Assembly (NCBI GenBank): GCA_026954325.1
Contig: JAIXKK010000131.1
Coordinates: 1 to 45,067 of the forward strand
Direction: 5' to 3'
Origin: Bryobacterales bacterium
Lineage (GTDB): Bacteria > Acidobacteriota > Terriglobia > Bryobacterales > Bryobacteraceae
DNA length: 45,067 nucleotides
Every line of letters begins with the position of its first letter. Within the stretch, counting starts at the first letter, position 1. Below are positions 34,572-42,421 of this stretch, piece after piece. The notes beneath the pieces are model-generated. The model searched no databases and had not been told where the DNA came from. It saw nothing but the letters and a program-made list of their open reading frames with translations. Both the position numbers and the translations under genes were made by a program.

Positions 34572-36716
34572 TTATTCGTCCCACACCGGCATCTTCGCCT
34601 TTTGCCGCTTCACGGGGTTGCCATGCGGACCCTGATAGATCACGTCCGTTTCCGGCATATCGAACAGGGGCGCGCCCCGCCACTCCAGGCGGGTGGCATT
34701 CATCAGGCCGAACTGACGGCCCGAGGGGCCACCCTCGCTCACATAAGCGAAATCGGCGTCCGTGCGGAGGGGCCCGTAGGAAACCGCGCCGGATTCCCAA
34801 TCCCACAAGGGGCGTCCATCGCGATTGGCCATGCCGATGGTTTGATCAAGCTTCAGCCCGATGGTGAAACGGATTCCGTCCGCGGTGGCGACGCGAAGGC
34901 CAAGTGTGCGATCCTCTTTATTGGAGCCCTCGAGGAGGCTGACCTCGCCGAGCATTCGCGGATCGAAAGTCCCCGCCGCGTGGGGGCGCAGTACTGTAAC
35001 AAAGGTAAGGCGCTGTCCTTCGAAATACCAGTTGCTTGCGAACTGGTAGAAAGTTTTCGAGGGCTCGTAACGGCGGGTAATTTCTTTTACGGCTTCGCGC
35101 TTGCCTTTGCGGTCAAGAAACTCCACGAGCAGATCGCGGGTGTGTGGATTGTTCCAGCGGACGCCGCCGATCTGCAAGCCTTCGGGCCAGGAGACGGCAT
35201 ACCCATCGCCGGTCTTCAGGATGTGGGCAGGATGCCAGATATTGGCGAAAGTCTTGTGTCCGGCGCGGGTGATGCGGATGTTGTCGACGACGACGAAGCT
35301 CCCCAGGGAGGGGAAGAACAGAAGGATGCGGTCAGCGGTATAGCCGCGGGAATCATCACGCAGGCGGGTGCGGGAATAGTCGATGCCGCGGAAGGAATGG
35401 AAATGCACTTTCTCGGTTTCGACGGGCGTGTAGAGCTTGTCGGCGGCGAGGAAGTCAAACATGTCGCCGTGCATGGGAAAGCCCTCGCGGGCCACCACGC
35501 GATTGTGAAAGACATCGGCGCGCCAGCCGCCGAAGTAGTCATTCTGGGGGCGGTAACCTCCGTCGCCGAGCAGGAGGACGCCGTCATCCATCAGGGAAGT
35601 AATGGAGTTTTCGTCGGCGTGGCCGTGGTGGGGCTTCTCTTCGTAAGCCGCGAGAACCTGGTTTACATGGTCACGGGTGTAGCGCCCGTAGGGGCCCTGG
35701 TCGCGGTAGTTGAGAAGGAGATAGGCGCCAGCGGGGTTGCGGAACACGATCTTCTTTCCGATGAGGTCTTCGAGCGCCTCGGCGGAGCGCGTGAGGCGGA
35801 AGGGTTTGGTCTCGACCCCGGGGTCGAGCCATTTGAGCGCCTGCGCATTGGCAAGCATGCCGTAGCCGCCGAGGGGGAAGCGGGCGCGCCAGTAGTCGTA
35901 GAGGCGTTCGGCGGCGTACAGATACTCGCCGTTGTGATAAGCGGAGGAAGCGCGGACGAGCACCGCCACGTACAGTTGCCACATCGAGGACCACTCGCCG
36001 TCGCCGAAGTCGGGCATCATGCCGCCGGGCATCTGCAACTGGCGGTAATAGTCGAAGTAATAGCGGGTGGTGGGCTTGGCCATCAGTTCTTCCTGGCGGC
36101 CGGTGGAGTCGGCGCAATCGAGAAGGAACATCATCCACAGCGGCTGATAGAGGGAGGCGTCCTCGACGGACCAATGGCCCCAGCTTTCGCTTTCGAGCGC
36201 TTCGGCATAGCCGCGCCACTTGCCCGCTTCCGGGTCCCTGGGCATGGCCTGGGCGGCGCGGTGGAAGCCGGCGGCCCCGATGAGGGAGCGGTTGTGCGCG
36301 CCCCAATCGGGCAAGGCGTACTGGCCGCGCATGGTGAGACGGATCAGTTCCTCGGCCGAGGAACGGTCCGCGGGCGGGAGCGAGGGGCGGAAATAAATGT
36401 AGGCTTCGATGAAGGATGCGACGTGGAAGGGATGGATGGGGCGGCGGGCGGCGGCGGTGGCGTGGATCTCTTCTTTGGCCCAGGCGAGGTACTTGGGATC
36501 TTTGGTGCGGGCGTGGAGCCGGGCCATGCCAAGAATGCCGTAGCCCTCGCCCTGGCGCGTCTGATCTTTGGCGTAGTTAGCCGTGAACCAGGAATGCCAT
36601 TCCGCGATGGACTGCGTGAGGTCCGCTTCCAGACGTTTCTCGAAGGCGCGGGTGTTAGTCTGCGCCGGCGCCGCCGCGAGCAGCAGCAGGAATAAAGCAA
36701 ACAGCCGGGATGTCAT
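34572..36716 (-). CDS. Heparinase II/III-like polysaccharide lyase
   Basis: The 714-residue exported protein has a signal peptide at residues 1-18 (MTSRLFALFLLLLAAAPA), an alpha-barrel N-terminal half (residues ~40-330) and a beta-sandwich of the heparinase II/III type with HHGHADENSITSLMDDG and GDGGYRPQ. Members cleave uronate-containing polysaccharides by beta-elimination. The substrate is not predictable here. The ATG at 36716 lies 2 nt after the stop of the Gfo/Idh gene, so the two form an operon, consistent with uptake and oxidation of the released sugars. I chose this ATG because the signal peptide begins there; the frame is open 144 nt further upstream. Confidence 0.82.
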   Translation of the reverse strand: MTSRLFALFLLLLAAAPAQTNTRAFEKRLEADLTQSIAEWHSWFTANYAKDQTRQGEGYGILGMARLHARTKDPKYLAWAKEEIHATAAARRPIHPFHVASFIEAYIYFRPSLPPADRSSAEELIRLTMRGQYALPDWGAHNRSLIGAAGFHRAAQAMPRDPEAGKWRGYAEALESESWGHWSVEDASLYQPLWMMFLLDCADSTGRQEELMAKPTTRYYFDYYRQLQMPGGMMPDFGDGEWSSMWQLYVAVLVRASSAYHNGEYLYAAERLYDYWRARFPLGGYGMLANAQALKWLDPGVETKPFRLTRSAEALEDLIGKKIVFRNPAGAYLLLNYRDQGPYGRYTRDHVNQVLAAYEEKPHHGHADENSITSLMDDGVLLLGDGGYRPQNDYFGGWRADVFHNRVVAREGFPMHGDMFDFLAADKLYTPVETEKVHFHSFRGIDYSRTRLRDDSRGYTADRILLFFPSLGSFVVVDNIRITRAGHKTFANIWHPAHILKTGDGYAVSWPEGLQIGGVRWNNPHTRDLLVEFLDRKGKREAVKEITRRYEPSKTFYQFASNWYFEGQRLTFVTVLRPHAAGTFDPRMLGEVSLLEGSNKEDRTLGLRVATADGIRFTIGLKLDQTIGMANRDGRPLWDWESGAVSYGPLRTDADFAYVSEGGPSGRQFGLMNATRLEWRGAPLFDMPETDVIYQGPHGNPVKRQKAKMPVWDE

Positions 36717-36718
36717 TT

Positions 36719-37900
36719 TCAGGCTTCCGCGCGGCGCGACTGGGCGTTCCAGCGAATGCGCCTGCCGGTGCGTAGCGATTCCATTGCCATGCAGAGAACG
36801 ACGTTGGTGTACTGTCCCACTTCGATGGGCGCGTTCGGCTCCTGGCGCGTGCGGACACATTCGAGGAAGTTGCGGATGTGGGCGCGGGCGGCTCCGTTGA
36901 AGCTGCCGGGCTTGCGGACGTTGGGGTTCGCGACGAGGTCGATGGCCTTGGGGTCTTCCGTGTAGAGCGCGTAAGATTCGCGGCCCACATCGAAGCGCGC
37001 CTTGTCGCCGTGGAACTGCTCTAATTGGTCATTGACCCCGGCGTAGCGCATGGCCTGGTAGCCGAGCGTAAAAATCGCCAGATAGCCTTCGGGATACTCG
37101 ACGGACATGGTGGCGGTTTCGGGCACTTCGGCGCCGGGGATGTTGGGCTTGATGGAACTGGCAGTCACAGCCAGCGGGTAAGTGGAGTTCTGAAACCAGT
37201 GGATGGCGTCGATGACGTGGGCCGCCTGCCCCACCAGCAATCCGCCGGAATAGTCCCAGAACCAATACCAGTTGAAGAACCGTTCGGGGCTCATTTCGCG
37301 GGCGGGGGCGTTTCCAAGCCACTGCTTCCAATCGAGCCTGCCGTTGAGCGTGGCTTTGCGGAAGGAGGAGGTGTTGTTGAGCCACCAGCTATTGACCAGC
37401 TTCACCTTGCCGCAGACGCCGGAATCGATGATCTGCCTGGCCTGCTGGAAGACGTCGAAGCTGCGGCGCTGCGTGCCCACCTGCACGATGCGCTTTGTGC
37501 GCCGCACGGCTTCGATCATGCGAAATCCGTCGGCGATGGTGTGGGCGAGGGGCTTTTCGACATAGACGTCCTTGCCCGCCTCTACCGCATCGATGGTCAT
37601 CTGGGCGTGCCAGTGATCGGGAGTGGCGACCACCACTACGTCGATGGACTTGTCTTCGAGCAACTTCTTGTAGTTGTCGTAGCCTCTGGCTCCGGTGGAG
37701 GCCGCCTTGAGGCCGGCCTGGAGATTGGGGTCGTAGACATCGCACACGGCCGCCATCTCGACGCCGATCTCCTTGAATTCGCCGGTGAGGTAGCGTCCGC
37801 GCCCGCCGGCGCCGATGATGGCTCCCCGGACGTGATCGGAAGCAGCGGGAAGGAGGGAAGCCGCGCCGGCGGCAAGAGCAGTTCTGCGGAGAATAGGCAT
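36719..37900 (-). CDS. Gfo/Idh/MocA family oxidoreductase, exported
   Basis: The 393-residue protein starts with a Tat-like signal (MPILRRTALAAGAASLLPA), then a Rossmann domain (AAIIGAGGRGRY-like GAGGRGRY, VEKPL) and the family's C-terminal sheet domain. EKPLAH and the NAD(P)-sugar active-site Lys/His are visible (VYVEKPLAHTIADG, HVIDAIHWF). Members oxidise or dehydrogenate sugars with a bound NAD(P). It is followed after 2 nt by the heparinase-like lyase, so a role in sugar processing is plausible. A TATAAT lies 9 nt before the ATG, which would give a nearly leaderless mRNA; this is weak. The frame upstream is open but lacks a start signal. Confidence 0.82.
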   Translation of the reverse strand: MPILRRTALAAGAASLLPAASDHVRGAIIGAGGRGRYLTGEFKEIGVEMAAVCDVYDPNLQAGLKAASTGARGYDNYKKLLEDKSIDVVVVATPDHWHAQMTIDAVEAGKDVYVEKPLAHTIADGFRMIEAVRRTKRIVQVGTQRRSFDVFQQARQIIDSGVCGKVKLVNSWWLNNTSSFRKATLNGRLDWKQWLGNAPAREMSPERFFNWYWFWDYSGGLLVGQAAHVIDAIHWFQNSTYPLAVTASSIKPNIPGAEVPETATMSVEYPEGYLAIFTLGYQAMRYAGVNDQLEQFHGDKARFDVGRESYALYTEDPKAIDLVANPNVRKPGSFNGAARAHIRNFLECVRTRQEPNAPIEVGQYTNVVLCMAMESLRTGRRIRWNAQSRRAEA

Positions 37901-37991
37901 GCCTTCCAGATTATACAAACCGGCTCCGCCGCGAATCATTGAGAGGATGGGAACGCCGGGGGCACAACGTGAAGGAGAGAGGAGTGTGTCC

Positions 37992-38705
37992 ATGTTGTCC
38001 TGGCTTCGTGGTCTGACCGGTGCGGAGGTGGTGATGCCGGTGCTGAGCGGTCCTCTGCGGGGATCGAAGTGGGTGGTGCGGTCGAGCGTGCGTTCGTGCG
38101 TCCTCGGCACCTATGAGCGGGAGAAGTTGGATCAACTGGCATCCCTGTTGCCCGCGGGCGGGGTGTGCTACGACCTGGGCGCGCAGGCGGGCTACCACGC
38201 CGTACTGGCTTCGAGGCTGGCCGGAGGGAGTGGGATTGTGTACGCGTTTGAGCCGCTACCGCGCAATCAGATATTTCTGCGCCGGAATCTGGAGTTGAAC
38301 GCCATACGCAACGTGATCGTGGTAGCGGCGGCAGTAACGGACCGGGACGGCGAGCTATGCTTCGACCCCGGGGCGGGATTCATGGCGGGACACCTGAATA
38401 TGCAAGGGGAAGGGATCCGGGTAAGAGCCGTGAGCCTGGACCGGTGGATACGCCAGGAAGGCGCGCGCCCGCCGGACGTGATCAAGATCGATGTCGAAGG
38501 GGCGGAACTGAGCGTCCTGGGGGGCGCGGAACGGGTGATCAGGGAGCGCCGGCCCGCGGTTCTGCTGGACACGCACGATTTTCTGGGCGGCGAGTGCGCC
38601 GGCCTGCACGAGAAGTGCCTGGAGCGATTGAGGAAGCTTGGCTACAGCCGGATCGAATCGGACCGTTCCGGGCGGTTTGCGGGGTGTCTCACCGCCATCG
38701 CCTGA
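37992..38705 (+). CDS. FkbM family methyltransferase
   Basis: The 237-residue cytoplasmic SAM-dependent methyltransferase has the FkbM (PF05050) motifs CYDLGAQAGYHA (SAM binding), VYAFEPLPRNQIFLRRN and VIKIDVEGAELSVLGGA. Substrates in this family are usually sugar hydroxyls or polyketides; here it is undetermined. The ATG at 37992 is chosen with the purine-rich GAAGGAGAGAGGAG upstream; a GTG 6 nt earlier is possible. It diverges from the Gfo/Idh gene (91 nt between starts), and is followed by the exported RidA gene. Confidence 0.82.
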   Translation: MLSWLRGLTGAEVVMPVLSGPLRGSKWVVRSSVRSCVLGTYEREKLDQLASLLPAGGVCYDLGAQAGYHAVLASRLAGGSGIVYAFEPLPRNQIFLRRNLELNAIRNVIVVAAAVTDRDGELCFDPGAGFMAGHLNMQGEGIRVRAVSLDRWIRQEGARPPDVIKIDVEGAELSVLGGAERVIRERRPAVLLDTHDFLGGECAGLHEKCLERLRKLGYSRIESDRSGRFAGCLTAIA

Positions 38706-38762
38706 GCGCCAAGGCACGGGAGCGCCAATACACAAAGGAGCAGCGAGTGTAAGATATCTTTT

Positions 38763-39185
38763 ATGAATCGAAGACTCTTACTTCTTGGAGCGGGGGCGGC
38801 GCTCGCCGCCGGCGCCGCCGAAACCAACAAGCCCGTGAAAGTGGCGGGCGGATGGAAAGCCGGCAATCTCTACTACACTTCGGGCCTTACCGGAGTCCGT
38901 CCGGAAGCGCGAAAGGATCCGCTGGCGTTTGGCGGAGATATCAAGGAGCAGACGCGGCGCACTCTGGAGCAGCACAAGAAGAATCTTGAATCTCTCGGGT
39001 CGTCGCTCGAGAACGTGATCAAGGTGACCGTGTTTCTGGCCGATGTGAAGACGGAGAAGAACGCGATGAATGAGGTCTACGCCGAGTTTTTCCCGAAGAA
39101 TCCGCCGTCACGCTCGGCGTTCGGCGTGGAGTTTCCGGACACCGCCACGCGAGTCGAGATCGAGTTGCTGGCGTGGGTTCCGTAG
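38763..39185 (+). CDS. Exported RidA/YjgF-family protein
   Basis: The 140-residue protein has a Tat/Sec signal (MNRRLLLLGAGAALAAGAA) and a complete RidA domain: TSGLTG, VIKVTVFLAD, and the active-site Arg in PPSRSAFGVE with VEIELLAWVP. RidA deaminates reactive enamine/imine intermediates in the cytoplasm; an exported form is unusual, and its substrate is unknown. It lies 57 nt after the FkbM gene on the same strand and converges with the outer-membrane barrel gene. Confidence 0.8.
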   Translation: MNRRLLLLGAGAALAAGAAETNKPVKVAGGWKAGNLYYTSGLTGVRPEARKDPLAFGGDIKEQTRRTLEQHKKNLESLGSSLENVIKVTVFLADVKTEKNAMNEVYAEFFPKNPPSRSAFGVEFPDTATRVEIELLAWVP

Positions 39186-39208
39186 GCGCGACGCGGCGCG
39201 GTCAGCGC

Positions 39209-39763
39209 TCAGAAGGTGATGCCGACCATGAAATCGACCTGATTCGAATTGGCGGTCAGGCCGCTCAAGGGAAGGGTGACGATCGGCTGCTGGAAGCGGC
39301 GCGAAAAGCGCAGTTCCGGAGTGAGGCGGACTAACGGGACCTTGATGTCCACTCCGGCTCCCATGGCGAGTCCCGTGCTGTTGCGTGTGGACGTGATGCC
39401 GGTGATCTTCTGGAAAACCGGCCCCGCGCCGACGAACGGGCGCACGATGATGCCGGGGAAGCGGTAGCGCACCATGAGGGGGAACTCCCATTGTCCGGCG
39501 CCACTGGTTTCCGTTCCGGTATCGGTGGTGGTTTCGAAGTTGTAGCGGCGGTAGAGGGCGTCAATGTTCAGCCCGAAGCCCGCCGGCAGCCGCAGTTCGA
39601 GCGTCGGACCCAGAACGAAACGGTTATGGCCGGCGAGGGAGAAGGTGCGGCCGCGCGCGGCGTCAAAGGCGTCGCCGAAGGGGATTCCACCGCGGATTCC
39701 AATGGAAAGAGCGTCCGCGCAGGCAGGCGAAGCCAACAACAGAAGTAGTACAAAATGTTTCAA
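39209..39763 (-). CDS. Small outer-membrane beta-barrel protein
   Basis: The 184-residue protein has a signal peptide (LKHFVLLLLLASPACADA) and then short amphipathic beta strands with Gly/aromatic girdles (GLNIDALYRRYNF, FPLMVRYRF, RPFVGAGPVF, SNQVDFMVGITF) ending in an aromatic residue, as in 8-stranded OmpX/OmpA-like barrels. The start is TTG at 39763, with GGAAGAG about 7 nt upstream, and it overlaps the TGA of the DUF971 gene (TTGA); this is the last gene of the rel - DUF971 set. Ligand unknown. Confidence 0.75.
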   Translation of the reverse strand: MKHFVLLLLLASPACADALSIGIRGGIPFGDAFDAARGRTFSLAGHNRFVLGPTLELRLPAGFGLNIDALYRRYNFETTTDTGTETSGAGQWEFPLMVRYRFPGIIVRPFVGAGPVFQKITGITSTRNSTGLAMGAGVDIKVPLVRLTPELRFSRRFQQPIVTLPLSGLTANSNQVDFMVGITF

Positions 39764-40125
39764 GCGCTCTTCCTTTCGCGCTCCGCCCGGCAGCCCTCGC
39801 AAGGGCAGATGAGGCGCAGGTGTTCGTAGGAGTAGATGCCTGAGTTGTGCCCGTCGTTCCACCGGATCCGGATGGCGTAGTTGCCCGCGGGCTCGACTCC
39901 GTCCATGCGGATGGCGGGCTTAAACATTGGAAACGCATCGGATTTCGGCTCGGAATAACTGGTTTTCAGCGGCTTTGTGCCGTGCGCCCCGGTACAGGCG
40001 GCGCATGGGCATTCGTCCCGCAGATAGGCGCAGGTGTACTCGCTGCGATGGCCGTCTTTCCAGTCGATCTTGATGCCTTTGGATTTTGAGATGGCGATGT
40101 GTTCGGGGTTGTCTGTCGGAATCAT
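39760..40125 (-). CDS. DUF971 (GBBH-like N-terminal) protein
   Basis: The 121-residue cytoplasmic protein follows the DUF971 family (PF06155), the small domain also seen at the N-terminus of gamma-butyrobetaine hydroxylases: WKDGHRSEYTCAYLRDECPCAAC and then IRWNDGHNSGIYSYEHLRLICPCEGC. The two CxC/CxxC clusters suggest metal or Fe-S binding; family members near apbC/mrp are linked to Fe-S work, but none is nearby. It overlaps rel (4 nt) and the barrel gene (4 nt), so the three are translationally coupled. Confidence 0.85.
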   Translation of the reverse strand: MIPTDNPEHIAISKSKGIKIDWKDGHRSEYTCAYLRDECPCAACTGAHGTKPLKTSYSEPKSDAFPMFKPAIRMDGVEPAGNYAIRIRWNDGHNSGIYSYEHLRLICPCEGCRAERERKSA

Positions 40126-42365
40126 AGCACTCTCTCGACGTCTCTCACTCCGGAGATACGGCGAATGGCGGCGAGGATTTTCTCAAGCTGGCGCTTGTCC
40201 CTTACCTCGCAGGTCAGGTCGATGACGGCGCTGTCGCCGGTCCGCTTACTATCGATGCGCGCTTCCACGGACCGGATATTGGTGCTCTCGTTGTAGAAAA
40301 TGGATGTAATTTCGTGAAGCATTCCGGGGCGGTCTTCCGTGTATACCATCAGCTTGACGGAAAATTTCTCCGCCACGGCCCGCGCCCACTCGACGTCAAT
40401 CCGCCGCTCGGATTCATAGAGCAGGTTCTGAACGTTCTTGCAATTCGTGGAATGAACGGCAATGCCCTTTCCGCGGGTAACATAGCCCACGATACCCTCG
40501 CCGCGGATGGGATTGCAGCACTTGGCGCGGTATACCAGGACGTCGTCGATTCCCTTCACCTTGATGACAAGGTCGCCGTCCGCCCCGGGGATGGACGTGG
40601 GGGGCGCGGCCGGGGCAGGCGCGGATTTGACCGGCTCGGCCTCATCGGATACCTGGTCGGGAGCGAGCAGATGGAGGATGTGGCGCGCGGAAAAACGTCC
40701 GAAGCCGAGCGCCGCGTAGAGATCCTCCATTTTGCTGTGCCCGTATTCGCCGGCCACCGATTCGAGCTTTCCCCTGGCGATCCTGTTGAGTTGAATGCCT
40801 AGCCGGCGCGCTTCCTTCTCGAGGTACTTCTGGCCGATTTCGATGGCCTTGGCGCGCTCGGTGGCATTGATGAAATGGCGGATCTTATTGCGGGCGCGCG
40901 AGGTCTTGACCAGCGCCAGCCAGTCTTTACTGGGGGTGTGGTTCTGCTGGGTGAGAATCTCCACGACGTCGCCGTTGCGGAGCTGGTACTTGAGCGGCAC
41001 GATACGGCCGTTTACTTTCGCGCCGACGCAGGTATGGCCGACGTCGCTGTGGATGGCGTAGGCGAAATCGATGGGGCAGGCTTCGCGCGGCAGAACGATC
41101 ACGCGGCCCTTGGGGGTGAAACAGTAGACTTCTTCGGAGTAGAGCTCCACCTTGAGGGTGGAAAGGAACGCCTGCGAGTCGCTCATCTCCTTCTGCCACT
41201 CCACCAGGTGCCGCAGCCAGGCGATGCGCTGGTCGTCGTCCGTGGCGCCCCTGCGGCCTTCCTTGTACTTCCAGTGAGCGGCAATACCCTCTTCGGCGAT
41301 GCGGTGCATCTCTTCGGTGCGGATCTGCACCTCGAAGCTGTGCCCGCCGGGCCCGAAGACGGAGGTGTGCAGGGACTGGTAGAGATTGGGGCGGGGGATG
41401 GCGATGAAGTCCTTGATGCGCCCCATGATGGGGCGCCATTCGTTATGAATGACGCCGAGCGCGGCATAGCAGTTCTTCACGGAATCCGTGATGATGCGGA
41501 TGGCGAGCAGGTCGTAGACCTGGTCCATGCCGATCTTCTGCCGCTTCATTTTCTGGTAGATGGAATACGGGCGTTTCAGGCGGCCGAAGACACGGACGGG
41601 GATATTCTCGCGCGCCAGTTTCGTCTCGACAGCCTGCTTGATCTGTTCGAGATACCCTTCGTTGGCTTGACGCTGGGATTCCAACTGCCGCATGATCTCG
41701 GCGAACGCTTCCGGGTCCTGGTACTTGAAGGCGTTGTCCTCCAACTGCGCGCGGATGCGGCCCATTCCGAGACGGTGGGCGATGGGGACATAGATGTCGA
41801 GCGTTTCATGGGCAATACGCTCCTGGCGTTCGCGCGAGAGCGAATCGAGCGTGAGGAGGTTATGCATGCGGTCGGCGAGTTTGACGATGATGACGCGGAT
41901 GTCACTGGTCATGGCCAGCAGCATTTTGCGCAGGCTCTCCGCCTGGCGCTCTTCGCGGCTGGCGAGTTTCAGCTTACCCAGTTTGGTGACGCCGTCCACC
42001 ACCGCCGCCACCTCGTCGCCGAACAGACGCCGGATCTCTTCCGCCGATACGTCCTCATCCTCCACCACGTCGTGGAGCAGGCCTGTCTGGAGGCAAACCA
42101 TGTCCATCTGCTCTTCGGCGAGGATGGTGGAAACGGCGATGGGGTGGAGAATGTAGGGCTCGCCGGAAGCCCGCTTACGGGTGCGATGCCAGTAGGCGGC
42201 CTGTTCGAAGGCGCGGCGCAGAGGACCGAGATCGTCGGAAGGGCGGTAACTTCTGACCTTGTCTTCGAGAACGCGGTAGGCAGCCTCGACTTCGGGCTGC
42301 TCCCAGGGCTCCAGCGGTTTCGCGATTGCGGGTTCGGCGGGAGACAGAGTAGGATCGGATGCCAT
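40122..42365 (-). CDS. rel: Bifunctional (p)ppGpp synthetase/hydrolase Rel
   Basis: The 747-residue RSH protein is full length: HD hydrolase domain with His60 and His98-Asp99 (LLHDVVEDED), synthetase domain ~255-365 (GRLKRPYSIYQKMKRQK, IPRPNLYQSLHTSVFG, HWKYKEG), TGS domain ~412-472 (VYCFTPKGRVIVLP), the Cys/His motif (YRAKCCNP), and a C-terminal ACT domain (~670-747, TEDRPGMLHEIT). It makes and degrades (p)ppGpp in the cytoplasm in response to stalled ribosomes. The intact HD motif supports hydrolase activity. It is the first gene of the coupled rel - DUF971 - barrel set. Confidence 0.95.
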   Translation of the reverse strand: MASDPTLSPAEPAIAKPLEPWEQPEVEAAYRVLEDKVRSYRPSDDLGPLRRAFEQAAYWHRTRKRASGEPYILHPIAVSTILAEEQMDMVCLQTGLLHDVVEDEDVSAEEIRRLFGDEVAAVVDGVTKLGKLKLASREERQAESLRKMLLAMTSDIRVIIVKLADRMHNLLTLDSLSRERQERIAHETLDIYVPIAHRLGMGRIRAQLEDNAFKYQDPEAFAEIMRQLESQRQANEGYLEQIKQAVETKLARENIPVRVFGRLKRPYSIYQKMKRQKIGMDQVYDLLAIRIITDSVKNCYAALGVIHNEWRPIMGRIKDFIAIPRPNLYQSLHTSVFGPGGHSFEVQIRTEEMHRIAEEGIAAHWKYKEGRRGATDDDQRIAWLRHLVEWQKEMSDSQAFLSTLKVELYSEEVYCFTPKGRVIVLPREACPIDFAYAIHSDVGHTCVGAKVNGRIVPLKYQLRNGDVVEILTQQNHTPSKDWLALVKTSRARNKIRHFINATERAKAIEIGQKYLEKEARRLGIQLNRIARGKLESVAGEYGHSKMEDLYAALGFGRFSARHILHLLAPDQVSDEAEPVKSAPAPAAPPTSIPGADGDLVIKVKGIDDVLVYRAKCCNPIRGEGIVGYVTRGKGIAVHSTNCKNVQNLLYESERRIDVEWARAVAEKFSVKLMVYTEDRPGMLHEITSIFYNESTNIRSVEARIDSKRTGDSAVIDLTCEVRDKRQLEKILAAIRRISGVRDVERVL

Positions 42366-42421
42366 TGTGCGATAGGCGGCCGGTAAAGCTTATTTCCATT
42401 ATAGGCGTTGGAGTCAACGGG

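Noticed and set aside
34446..36695. 749-codon plus-strand frame opposite the heparinase-like lyase
   Set aside because: No recognisable domain; the minus frame has the heparinase motif and a signal peptide.
37910..37915. TATAAT on the minus strand 9 nt before the Gfo/Idh start
   Set aside because: No -35 match at 16-18 nt; a transcript would be nearly leaderless, so I did not call it as a promoter.
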